A stretch of 64,000 nucleotides of DNA from Solen grandis (Eukaryota; Mollusca; Bivalvia; Adapedonta; Solenidae). Both the position numbers and the translations under genes were made by a program. This document shows, piece after piece, positions 42,912-52,662 of the stretch; the stretch's first letter is position 1, and each line of letters starts with the position of its first letter. The notes under the pieces were generated by a model that was not told where the DNA came from, did not search any database, and was given only the letters and a program-made list of their open reading frames with translations. The stretch covers positions 62,879,593 through 62,943,592 of the forward strand of contig CM037777.1 in the NCBI GenBank assembly GCA_021229015.1, given 5' to 3'.

Positions 42912-45483
42912 TAGGCCCCCAATCACAGAATCAGAAAGCTAAAAGAGTCCCAAATTCTCCAGGACAAAGTAAAAAGGGAGTGTTTCACTCTAATCTGCCA
43001 GTTAAGAGAATTTGTAATTCTAAAACTTCAGAAAAAGGGACTTTTAGTTCTAAATCATCCGATCAAGTAACTGACAAAGGAAAAGTTATAAAACAGGCCC
43101 CTATTCAGACCAAAAAGGCAGAGTTTAACTCTGTGTCGTCAGAACTGATTCAGATTCAGCGCATCTGTGCTGGATCTTCATCAGTGAGAATGACAGTAGG
43201 GGGTTTTCAGGTTACGGCGCGGATAGATTCGGGTGCAGAAATCACAATACTGTCCCTAGATTGCTATACAAGGCTTAAAAAGAAGCCCAAAAAGACTAGG
43301 GATGTAGTGATGCAGATGGCGGAGAAAGAATCCACCTTAAAGGGCTTTATTGTGGAACCAGTGCAGATGAGGCTGGGCAACCAAACATTTAAAGAGCGGG
43401 TATATGTTGCCCCAATCACAGATGATTTGCTTTTGGGTCATGATCTCTTGCATCATTTGGGGATACAGTTAGATTGGTCCACAGAAACATTGGTTTTTAA
43501 TCAAGAAAGGATCCCACTGTGTACCCGATTTAAGGAAGATCGACCCATTGTGGCCAGGGTAACTATAGCCAAACGCTTAGTGGTGCCCCCAAATTCAGCT
43601 GTGCGTGTGTCTTGCAAGCTAGATATGCAAAACTTGCCTGACTACATAATAGAGCCAAATGAAAATCATAGCCTTGAGGCCCCGAAAGTCCTCCGCAGAG
43701 CCGGTACCCAACCTGTTATGACTTTTGTCAATGCTACTGACCATTTTCAGACCCTAAAGAAAGGGCAGTTTGTGGCCAATGCCCTAGAGGTGCAGGGAGT
43801 AGAGACCAAGCCAGAAAAGACAGCAAGAATAGAAACTACACAGCCAGTAGTGAGAAAAGTGGAGTCTAAAGTTAGCTCCCAGGACAAAGGATCTGGCTTG
43901 GTACCAGAGCACTTGGTACAAGTATATAAGGACTCCCTGCAGCACCTAGATACTGATCAGCGGGCGAAATTAGCCAAACTTCTATGTGAGTTTGAGGATG
44001 TATTTGCCAAAGATGAGTTCGATTTAGGCAGTTTTACTACCATCGAACACACTATAGATACAGATGGGGCAAGGCCAATCAAACAGCGGATGCGCAAGAC
44101 CCCACAATGTTTTGTGGGTGAAGAAGAGGCCCATTTAAAGAAGATGATGGACGCGGGTGTGATCCAAGAGTCTGTTTCGGACTGGGCATCAGCACCGGTC
44201 TTGATTCGGAAGCGTGATGGTTCAGTTCGTTGGTGTGTTGACTATCGGGCTTTAAATGATGTCACCATCAAGGATACTTTTCCGCTTCCACTTATTGAGG
44301 ATTGCTTAGACACGCTAGCAGGCAGCAGCTGGTTTTCCAAGCTAGACGCTAATTCAGCGTACTGGCAAGTAAAGATAGCAAAACCAGATAGAAAGAAGAC
44401 AGCATTCCTCACTAAATATGGGCTCTTCGAACATGTAAGAATGGGTTTCGGACTTACAAATGCGCCCGCAACATTCTCAAGGGTAGTCAACCTTATTTTA
44501 AGGGGATTGAATTGGAAAACAGTCTTGGCATTCCTAGATGATATCCTGGTAATGGGTGCCAGTTTTGAGGATCATCTTGGGAATTTGACCAAGGCTCTAA
44601 AGAGGTTTCGAACTCACGGCATGAAGCTCAAACCTAAGAAATGCCAGTTCTTCCAACAAAAGGTAGACTTCTTGGGAAGAATTGTCAGTAAGGATGAGAT
44701 AGCCATGGCAGATAAGGATACAGAAACAGTATCAAATTGGCCTACTCCCACTTGTTCTAAGGATGTAGAGAGGTTCTTGGGTTTTGCCAATTATCACCGA
44801 AATTTTGTGAAAGATTTCGCTAATGTGGCACAGCCTCTCTACGGTCTTACAGGAAAGAATGAGTTTCGCTGGGGTAAGCCTCAGCAGGAAGCTTTTAGTA
44901 GCCTAAAGCAGCTGCTCATTACCCCGCCGGTATTGGCTCTACCTAACAACACTGATCCATTTATTTTGGACACAGACGCGTCCGATTTAGCTGTTGGAGG
45001 TGTTTTGAGTCAAGTGCAGGGTGGGGTAGAAAAGGTGATATCGTATTGCAGTTTTACACTCACCTCGGAGCAGCGAAACTATTGTACAACCAGGAAAGAG
45101 CTTTTAGCTATAGTCAGGTTAACCAGGCAGTATAAACACTACCTTTTGGTAAAGTTTTCACGGTGAGGACTGATCATTCCAGTCTGACGTGGCTGCTACG
45201 GTTTAAAGAACCTCAGGGACAATTGGCTAGGTGGATCGAGGAGTTGTCTCAGTACCACATGATAGTCAAACACCGGGCGGGGGCTAAGCATGAAAATGCT
45301 GACGCACTTTCTCGGTTGCTAGATGGATTAACCCCGTGCCCCGAGTATATAGCGGGAATCTCCCCGGAAAGTTTGCCATGTGCAGGCTGCACATACTGCA
45401 AACGGGCAGATGAACGCTGGGGTGAGTTTTCAAGGTCAGTGGATGAAGCTGTTGCTTTAAAGGTCTCGGTAGGAGAGACTTGA
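42863..45483 (+). pseudogene. pol: protease, reverse transcriptase, RNase H, with a frameshift
   Basis: Open in the -1 frame from the heptamer to a TGA at 45164-45166. Protease has DSGAEITILS. Reverse transcriptase has KLDANSAYWQV, MGFGLTNAPATF and FLDDIL (the YxDD box with FLDD). RNase H has DTDASD, the Glu in RKELLAIV and, after a frame change near 45140, TDHSSL and HENADALSR. The second frame runs on to a TGA at 45481-45483 through CAGCTYCKRADERWGEF. The order PR-RT-RH is that of Ty3/gypsy. The integrase that should follow is absent. Confidence 0.85.
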
Positions 45484-45485
45484 GA

Positions 45486-47357
45486 GGAAAGTTTGCAACG
45501 CGGCTACTGATGAGCCGACGTTGGAACTTGACCCAGAGGAGTCCATGGTAGTGACTCCGGGCTCTTCAATTCTGGGTTCACCTCAGAAGTCCACAGGGTC
45601 ATCAACTCCGAGGGCCGTTACTCCTACCAAGGAGGCCTCCGTTTCACCACTTCCTGCAAAGGAAAGCACGGATGAGGCAGCTGTCCGTGAGTTCAGGTCA
45701 GGCTAAGAAGCCCGCCCGGAGAAGACGGAGACCCCGTAGGCAACGGTTCCAACAGGAGATTTTTAGTCTCGGAGGATCTGAGGCCAGAACGGGAAGGACT
45801 TGTAGTCCAAGGAAGGTTTCCGCATCCCCCAAGACGAAGACGTTTCGTCCAGCCGAGGGGACACCATTGCCAACTAAAGGGATTTTTAGGTCCAAAGAAG
45901 GTATGGTGAATAGAAAGAGGACGGGTAGTCAAAAGAGTGCGCCAGTACCTACCAAGAGGAGTAAAAACCCAGCAGAGACACGTACTGTTACAGAGACCGC
46001 CAAAGGATCGCTACAACTGAGCGTTAACTGTGTGAAAGCCAAGGATATCCGGAAGGCTTCGCACCGGGAAAGGCAGTGTCTCGTTCCAGGATGTACGGAA
46101 GCAAACAAGTATGCCAAACCACATCATGCATTTGAGCACCACATTCCGCGCATCTTTGATGAGGTCTACCTGCTGATGACAAGGAGGTACTGGAGTGCCG
46201 GAAGAGGGCCCTCACCCAAGTTACCCATTGGCTGCTGGGAAGACCAGGGACGGCGGATGAACTTGTACGCTATGTAGGGATGCAGAAGCAATTCTCCAAG
46301 ATTGACAACAGCATCATCTCGGAGACCCAGGACCGCCATATGAGGACTTTTTGTTCTCATATTGGTAGAGAAGCCCCTACAGTGTTCGAGCTCTTCCCAG
46401 TCAACTCGATAGGGTCGATACTCCACTGGAAGGCACTAGTATTAATAGTGGCCACATTGGACAAGGACCAGCAGGAGTATTGGCGTGAGGCGTTCCCAGC
46501 ACCTGAGGGCAAGATAACAATACCCACCCCAAAGGCGTACGACGCACATTTCCACCTGGACAGGCTCCGGAAGAGGTCTCACAACAAAAGTGACACCCCC
46601 TTACAGACAATTCTGGACCAGTCTCCTGTGTCACAGGAGAAGAAGGTGGATCTGGTGGGATGTTGTGCCAGCTTTTGTGATCCCAGCACATGGCCAAGCA
46701 ACCAGGAAGTCCAAGAGATGCCGGAAGGAATAGCCGTGGCCATTGGACTTCATCCATTTTGTGATCCCAGCACATGGCCACGTCCAGCCAGTCCAGGTGG
46801 GAAGATTAGCAGACCTTTTGAAACAGGACCGTGTGGTGGCACTAGGTGAGATAGGATAGACCACACCGAACCAGTCCACCAATGGCATGAACAGCTTAGT
46901 ATCCTGGATGTGGTTTTACCCCTAGTAAGACCAGACAAGCTGTCATCTTCCACTGTAGAGGGATGTCAGATGATTGCGGAACAGAAGCCTATCTGTTGCT
47001 GCTCCGTTGGGCCAGGAAGCACCTGCACCGTAAGCACCCCGTCTATCTCCATTGTTTCAGTGGAGATGAGTATGTATACCGGAGGTGGTCCACAGCGTTG
47101 CCAACTGCTACTTTTGCTTCACCAAGAATACCCAGACTTTTAGTCCACCACAACTGGAAGCTGTGAAGGCGGTGCCAGACAACCGACTGCTGATTGAGAC
47201 GGACGCACCTTACTTCCCACCAAGGGGGAGTGAGTGGTCGACGCCGAACCATGTTTATCAGACAGCAGAAGGTTTGGCCCACATCAGGGGAGTGAGAACA
47301 GAAGGCATTCTGGCGGTGACAACTGACAATGCCCGCCAGCTGTTCGAGAAACGATAG
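45486..47357 (+). pseudogene. Third coding region: basic linker, Cys/His motif and TatD-like nuclease
   Basis: Read in several frames. First a Ser/Thr/Pro- and Arg/Lys-rich linker (45486-46060). Then CLVPGC and HHAFEHHIPRIFDE from 46077, with C-x4-C and two His pairs, followed after a frame change near 46165 by a helical domain. The TatD-like part starts at DAHFHLDR (46541), with AIGLHP, ALGEIG, FHCRG, YLHCFSGDE (His at 47050) and LIETDAPYFPPRG (Asp at 47202), ending at 47355-47357. These are the family's HxH, Glu, His, His and Asp metal ligands. TatD enzymes are metal-dependent DNases. Frame changes near 46165, 46805, 46935 and 47100 break this copy. Confidence 0.75.
46672..46780 (+). repeat. 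24-bp direct duplication inside the TatD region
   Basis: The words TTTTGTGATCCCAGCACATG plus GCCA occur at 46672-46695 and again at 46757-46780. The second copy interrupts the IGLHP motif and shifts the following reading. Confidence 0.85.
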
Positions 47358-47365
47358 AGGGTGTT

Positions 47366-47440
47366 TGGAAGGGGAGAAAGGGGCTTTTAGCCAAAAAGTG
47401 GGGAGAAAGGGGCTTTCAGCCAAAAAAGTGGGGATAAAGG
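47366..47440 (+). repeat. Purine-rich tract with ~34-bp duplication, possible PPT
   Basis: GGAAGGGGAGAAAGGGG is followed by two more GGGGAGAAAGGGGCTTT(T/C)AGCC-like units. It could be the polypurine tract that primes plus-strand DNA, although a second purine tract (AAAGGTAAAGGGA) lies near 47571-47583, closer to the gap. Confidence 0.45.
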
Positions 47441-47616
47441 CCTAATAAGGAAAGTCATTTAAGTACTGGTTTTTATATTCCAGGAAAGGCCTGTATTTTG
47501 CCAGGATAGGTCAGACTTAGGTTAAAAAAGGGACATTAGGCCTATTTATTTAGTTTATTAGTTTAGATTAAAGGTAAAGGGATTATTGTTGTTAAGGGAA
47601 GTTAATTCAGGTCAGG

Positions 47617-47716
47617 NNNNNNNNNNNNNNNNNNNNNNNNNNNNNNNNNNNNNNNNNNNNNNNNNNNNNNNNNNNNNNNNNNNNNNNNNNNNNNNNNNNN
47701 NNNNNNNNNNNNNNNN
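47617..47716. other. Assembly gap, 100 N
   Basis: Exactly 100 N, the usual placeholder of unknown length. The retroelement's 3' LTR and the 5' end of gene B, including part of its first FTP exon, are missing here. Confidence 0.99.
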
Positions 47717-47894
47717 TCCTTGACTGACTGGGGATCGGACAATGCAGTGGATGGAATTATACCGAATAATCTTGATGACCAAGCGTGTCAGTGTTGTGCA
47801 TCAACCCATACGGAACTAAATCCATGGCTTCGGATAGACTTTGGAGATACCTACAACATTTTCAGTGTTTTGGTTTACTGGAAGTCTATACAAG
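47717..47894 (+). CDS. Gene B exon: FTP-like module, first half (5' truncated by gap)
   Basis: Starts inside the exon at the gap edge. Encodes [25 protein letters not shown] and [17 protein letters not shown], donor GTAAAA in phase 1. About 45 bases of the exon are missing compared with 19345-19569. The intron after it (47895-48515) holds nothing recognised. Confidence 0.85.
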
Positions 47895-50752
47895 GTAAAA
47901 AATCAAATGTTATCTTAATCAGTTTTTGGTATTTTTCCATAGAACGAGGGATAAACAGAAAATACAGTATTAAACCTGATTTTTATTAAAGAATCATTCA
48001 TCTATTCTATGTGCAATGTTTTTGACATATCACTCGCAGAAAAGTTGTTCTATGACATCATATTTACCACGTTTGATCTTTACTACAGATTCTAAAAGTT
48101 TCCTATCAAAACCACACGCAATACTTTCAAAACCATCTTGTTTTAATGGCTTTTCATTCAGCTGCTCACCAATGTATATTTGAAGATACGGTGGGTTATC
48201 TTACACTGAATCAGAAAAACAAACAGCCCTTTATGTTAAGGTCTCCGCACAACGATAAACTTTCCAACCTACATCAACATACAGTCAAAATTTATTTCAT
48301 AAGGGATACTTTTAGCCTGGCTAAAACTGTCACTGATGTCCAAAAACCATGTTGTTTTTTTTTGTTGTTTTTTTCACATATGTATTCCCATCCTGCAGAA
48401 AATATCTTAAAACATCCTAAAGGGACCAAGAATGATAAGGAATGCATGCATACATACGAGTATTAATATGAATTTCAAATAAGTTATATTGCTTATGTTT
48501 TTGAATTATTTTCAGGATATGGTAAATCAGGAATAACTATGTATTTTCACAACTCCGCGGATTATGAACAGGTTTCCACTACGATTAAGACAGAAAATCG
48601 CGTTTATAATGAAACCTTCGAAAGGCCTGTTAAATCTAGATACCTCACTGTCGCATATTTGGGAATCACATCTCTTCAAGTTTGTGAACTACAAGCTTTT
48701 ACTGGTGGTATGTTACCTTATTACATTTGATGTTTCAGAAACTTTATATTAATTTATTATTCAAGTAGTTTAAAATTACTTCATTTCCCTTTAAAGTAAC
48801 ATCGATTTTTCAGCATAGATAATGCACAATAATACACAAATATCAAATGATGTCAAATTATTTATAATTCGTATTCATTATTTTTTATATTTAATTTTCC
48901 AGTATGCCGGAGAGGAACGTACGGGACTGATTGTGAAAACGACTGTCACTGTGCGGGCCAGACCTGTGACACAGAGACCGGGTATTGTCCCTCTGATGTC
49001 TGTCTCTCCGGGTACACTGGATATAAGTGTGATCAAGGTGATTGATTGAAAATATTACGTAGGATAGTTAATTGCAGGGACGCGACATAACCTAAGAAGG
49101 GCCTTTCTTTTAAAAATACCTGTCTCTAATTGCGTCTTGGCCCTCTACCATAATTACTTAAACAATTAATAAAAAGGGGTTGTTCGGTTTCAAGATAAGG
49201 ATTGCAATTAATTATTGTCCTTATATACCCTAGATACCCTAAATATAATATTCAAACTTGTTTTCTAAAACCAGTTATGAGAATTTGATTTCTATGTTCA
49301 CAATATCAAAGATTCCGTAAAGCAGTTAACTTAAAACAAGACAAATCCCTAAAACAAAGAGGCTTCATAGGGTTCAAGTGACCTTAAAGTTATATTGGTT
49401 TACGCATGTTGATGATAAGCAAGTAAGATATTTTAGTTATATTGTTATATTTTTATTTTGCTATTTTGCTAACTTAGTGGAGAATTAACATCGATATTTA
49501 ATTGCTGTTAAACTGAGTTATAATGCAATACATATGTGACTTAATTTGTAAATGTATTCTAGGAAAGCCTACTTACTATGAATCACTTTGATAAAGACTT
49601 TTTTGTATCGCATGGAATTACATGTAAATGGATTTCTAAAAGAAAGTGTTCCAGAAAAGTTCAAGTAATACCACTTTGCCAATTTAAAGGATGTTTTAAA
49701 TATATTCAATACCGAATCATTTAGTGACGTTTTTCAATTCTTTGAAATTTCTTCAGTTTCTCACAATCTTTTTTTTTTTTTGCTCAATTAAAAAAAAGTT
49801 AACCATTTTCTTACATAAAAAGCATGTCCCAATGGGACGTTTGGTAAGAATTGCACAAATCAGTGTGGTGCCTGTCTACATAATGTCCCATGTGACCACG
49901 TGAACGGTACTTGTCTGCAGTGTGAGGAGGGCTACACCGGGTACATGTGTACTGAAGGTAGGTAGTAGTACTCTAAATACTGACACACGTTTCGACTGAT
50001 GAACGCAAGTAATCTAATTGTATATATACGTTTAAGATTTTGTATTAGCTTTTACATTTGCATTTACAAAAAATACTTCTTGTCTTATCTAGTTCGAGCG
50101 TATTTAACTATATTATCAGGAATATCAGCACTATTTATATTGTGCGATGCTTGAATAATGGTAGACTACTCCAGAAACATCAATTTCATTCAAACTTTAT
50201 TTATTTTATATCGATTACGAAACAAGTTATCACAATCAATATCAATCACTCTCGATGGCTCTGATGGCGGCGTATGTGGTCAATATGACCAGGAATCGAA
50301 CTTCGAACGCATTGGAGAGAAGCGAAGCGCGATACCACTACGCTATCCAGGCACATGAAGGAAAAAAGTAAAACTATGTTAAATTTCTTGATTTTAATTT
50401 TCCAAAATCATGGTAAACGTTAAATAAAACTTTTTACTTACTAATTATCTGGCAGGTGTGAGTTTCCAGCACACATATTCCATCATCGGCGGTATCATTG
50501 GACTACTGATTCTCCTTGTCATCGCTGTGGCCATCTTCTGTAGAAAACGTTGCCGGTAAGTGTTAGATCTACTTACACATATTACTGTTGTAGTGTAAAG
50601 CATAATGTAATTTGGTGCTCATATTCACTACTTCTAAATCTTTTATATCAAATATATTAACTTGATCTTTTCACTCTTTTCCCAGGTTTCATAAACCCGA
50701 GCAAGAAACATACGAGAATTTTGGGTTGGATATCACACTTCAAGACACATAA
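47717..50752 (+). CDS. Gene B: short FTP-like/EGF transmembrane protein, 5' end missing
   Basis: Six exons: FTP-like halves (47717-47894 partial, 48516-48707), two EGF-like exons (48903-49037, 49823-49957), a transmembrane exon (50456-50555) and a tail exon (50686-50752). Extracellular exons are phase 1-1, the TM exon phase 1 to 2, exactly as in gene A. It is a tandem paralogue of the 3' half of gene A with one extra EGF exon. The likely role is a single-pass surface receptor or adhesion protein with a carbohydrate-binding-type head. The signal peptide and start are not seen because of the gap. Confidence 0.75.
48516..48707 (+). CDS. Gene B exon: FTP-like module, second half
   Basis: 192 nt, acceptor TATTTTCAG, donor GTATGT, phase 1-1. 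Encodes [30 protein letters not shown] and LQVCELQAFTG. It is clearly paralogous to 19877-20071. Confidence 0.85.
48903..49037 (+). CDS. Gene B exon: EGF-like, CPSG/CPSD type
   Basis: 135 nt, acceptor TTTTCCAG, donor GTGATT, phase 1-1. Encodes CRRGTYGTDCENDCHC and [15 protein letters not shown]. Nearly the same pattern as 22667-22801. Confidence 0.85.
49038..49822 (+). other. Gene B intron, nothing recognised
   Basis: AT-rich intron between the two EGF exons. Confidence 0.5.
49823..49957 (+). CDS. Gene B exon: EGF-like repeat
   Basis: 135 nt, acceptor CATAAAAAG, donor GTAGGT, phase 1-1. Encodes CPNGTFGKNCTNQCGAC and CLQCEEGYTGYMC. It matches the type found at 13643-18764 in gene A, which the 3' half of gene A lacks. 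Confidence 0.85.
50262..50355 (-). repeat. tRNA-like pseudogene or SINE head
   Basis: The minus strand reads GCCTGGATAGCGTAGTGGTA and, later, GAAGTTCGATTCCTGGTC, resembling A and B boxes. The acceptor arms do not pair, so it is not a working tRNA. It lies inside a gene B intron. Confidence 0.45.
50456..50555 (+). CDS. Gene B exon: transmembrane segment
   Basis: Acceptor CTGGCAG, donor GTAAGT, phase 1 to 2. Encodes VSFQHTYSIIGG, a hydrophobic helix of about 20 residues and a basic FCRKRCR anchor. Same length class and phase as 23959-24061. Confidence 0.85.
50686..50752 (+). CDS. Gene B last exon: short cytoplasmic tail
   Basis: Acceptor TTTCCCAG. Encodes about 22 residues with ETYENFGLDI and a TAA stop at 50750-50752. 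YEN has asparagine at +2, the context preferred by Grb2-type SH2 domains. Signalling through it is inference. Confidence 0.8.
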
Positions 50753-52587
50753 TCAGATTATGCGTTTATTCAGGTTCCAAGTTTCAAATGAGTAGACATG
50801 TTTGAAGTTTACCAAAGTGCTTTTTTATAATGTGATTATTAATTATTGCATATAACAGTTTTCTTTCGTTAGTTTCACAAGATGTTTATTACAACTTAAT
50901 TAATTGAATAATATTCCTTTCACCCGCGTTTCATAACCATATATTTCGAAAATTCATTTTTAATTGCTTGTTGAAGTATAAGACGCCTTTTATTTCATTC
51001 TCATTTAGCTGAATTTTAAATCTATTACATTTTGTTTATCATGTCTCCCACCGCGTAGTGGGTGAGGAGACATTTTGATTTTCTGTCCGTCTGAAATGGA
51101 TGTTGCAAATCGTGTAAGCTCTATAACTTTTCATTCCTCATTGGATTTTAAAATAACTATTAAGATAATAAGAAATGCTCCCATCATGAGATAATCTGTC
51201 GTGTGCAAGACCCAGGTCAGTGGATCTAAAGCAAGGTCACACTAAAAGTTAAAGTTCAAGGTCACAGTTGAAAAGGTAAGAAATTGGCGGCCTCATTTCT
51301 TAATGGAGTTTGAAAGGACTTGGCAGAAATAGTAACAATCATAAGATGAAGTGTACCTCCTTGGTCAAGGTTACACTTAGAATTCAAAGGCCTATTGTAT
51401 CTGTCCATGGAGCCTATTTTACCTGTCCACTCCAGGACGTGGTCATGTATTGATATATTTTGAAATTATATGTGTACATGACAGAAATGTCGCACGCAGC
51501 TCAAAAGCTATGGTCACATTTAAAAGCTTTACAGGTTATAGCCCTGATAGTGCATTGGAAATCGAGACAACGCATGCTTGGATGGATTTTCAGTATGTCT
51601 CCAAAGGGAAGCATATCGTAATGGAACTGTCTCTTTGCCTATCACCTTTATTCACATCATATTATTTTGATGACAGGCATTTGTCCGGTGACACATTCAA
51701 AGGCATCGCTTGAATTTGTCAATCTAAAGAATCATTTGCTGATTAGGTTACATGATACCGTAAATCATTAATGTTGACTTGGTACAGTCTACGATCAGTT
51801 CTCTTATTCATGATATGAGGACAAACAGTTATCATCAGATAATCACCATAATCACAAAGTCAACCAAACCAAAATACCTCCAAACTCATATAGACCATAT
51901 ATATGTGAAGCATGTCCATTTAGTAGCCAGTGGTGTCATTATACTTCCATTCCCACTCATAACAGTTACTATGGTGTTTCGTTCATGGTATTATAATTAC
52001 ACAAAGTTATGGACAGTGCTCTACATATACATGTATGTCCAAGTTCATGTATGGGAAGGCTTTTACAATGGTGAGCTGGTTGAGGACATGTTTTTATTTA
52101 AAAAAAAGAACAACTTTATTTTCATTAATCTTCTCGGTTTTAGATCTATATATGATTTAGAATTATACCTATGGATTTACCTTTTTTCCATTGGTATTTT
52201 TATAGAGAGTTTTAGTTATAATTCGTATAAGCTTACTTATTATTTTTATTATTATTTAGTACTACGTTATTATTGTGAGAAAGCAATTACATACTAGTAT
52301 AAGGAGTAAGTATATGTGACTATATAATGTTATCATGATCATTTCAAATTATTTTATACAAAGTTTATTTTATTTTGAAGGAATGCTCATAAGTAAAGAC
52401 CTAAACCAACAAAAAAGCGTGTGAAGGAAATCTCGTCTACTTCCTTACTTCCTTATCGTCTACTTAGCGATATTGTGAGAAAAAAAAACGGTGCTCTTGT
52501 ACTTTCGAATAAGGGAAGTAACTATTGCTCTGAGTTGTCTAAACTAATCGACAACTTTCTGACTATTTTTATTCATTATGGTGTGTA
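50753..52587 (+). other. Region downstream of gene B, repeats only
   Basis: At about 51044-51085 a hairpin (GTCTCCCACC..GGGTGAGGAGAC) starts a dispersed repeat whose inside (to about 51400) carries AAGGTCACA-rich modules. Long AT-rich frames around 51779-52297 show no protein-like pattern. Confidence 0.45.
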
Positions 52588-52662
52588 TGCGGCCGGGTAG
52601 CTCAGTCGGTAGAGCATTTGCCCTAAAAGCGAAAGGCCCCGGGTTCGAGTACCGCTGCACAT
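52588..52662 (+). repeat. tRNA-like sequence (pseudo-tRNA or SINE head)
   Basis: GGCCGGGTAGCTCAGTCGGT, a good D arm and anticodon stem (TTTGC/GCGAA), then GGGTTCGAGTACC. The acceptor ends (GGCCGGG and TGCAC) do not pair and the base before the anticodon is C, not T. It is therefore degenerate. Confidence 0.55.

Larger units (their letters stand above)
40511..47616 (+). mobile_element. Ty3/gypsy-type LTR retroelement with a TatD nuclease domain, degenerate
   Basis: In order: a candidate 5' LTR, a primer-binding site matching the 3' end of tRNA-Leu, a 700-bp leader, gag with CCHC knuckle, a -1 frameshift signal, protease, reverse transcriptase, RNase H, then a basic linker, a Cys/His motif and a TatD-like nuclease region, and a purine-rich tract. 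No integrase zinc finger or D,D35E core is visible in the about 2 kb after RNase H. The body is interrupted by a gag stop and several frameshifts, so this copy is not functional as read. The 3' LTR is not seen and would fall in the 100-N gap at 47617. No restored product is given. Confidence 0.8.

Noticed and set aside
45340..45483. CAGCTYC region as the start of an integrase zinc finger
   Set aside because: Only two cysteines and no upstream His pair; the sequence then turns into a low-complexity linker with no D,D35E core.
46401..46953. Long minus-strand frames over the TatD region
   Set aside because: Antisense shadows of the GC-rich retroelement coding strand. The plus strand carries the recognisable motifs.
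51779..52297. 172-residue open frame
   Set aside because: AT-driven composition rich in Tyr, Ile and Phe, no motif, and no splice or homology support.
52588..52662. Functional tRNA gene
   Set aside because: Acceptor strands do not pair, the T arm has mismatches and the base before the anticodon is C.
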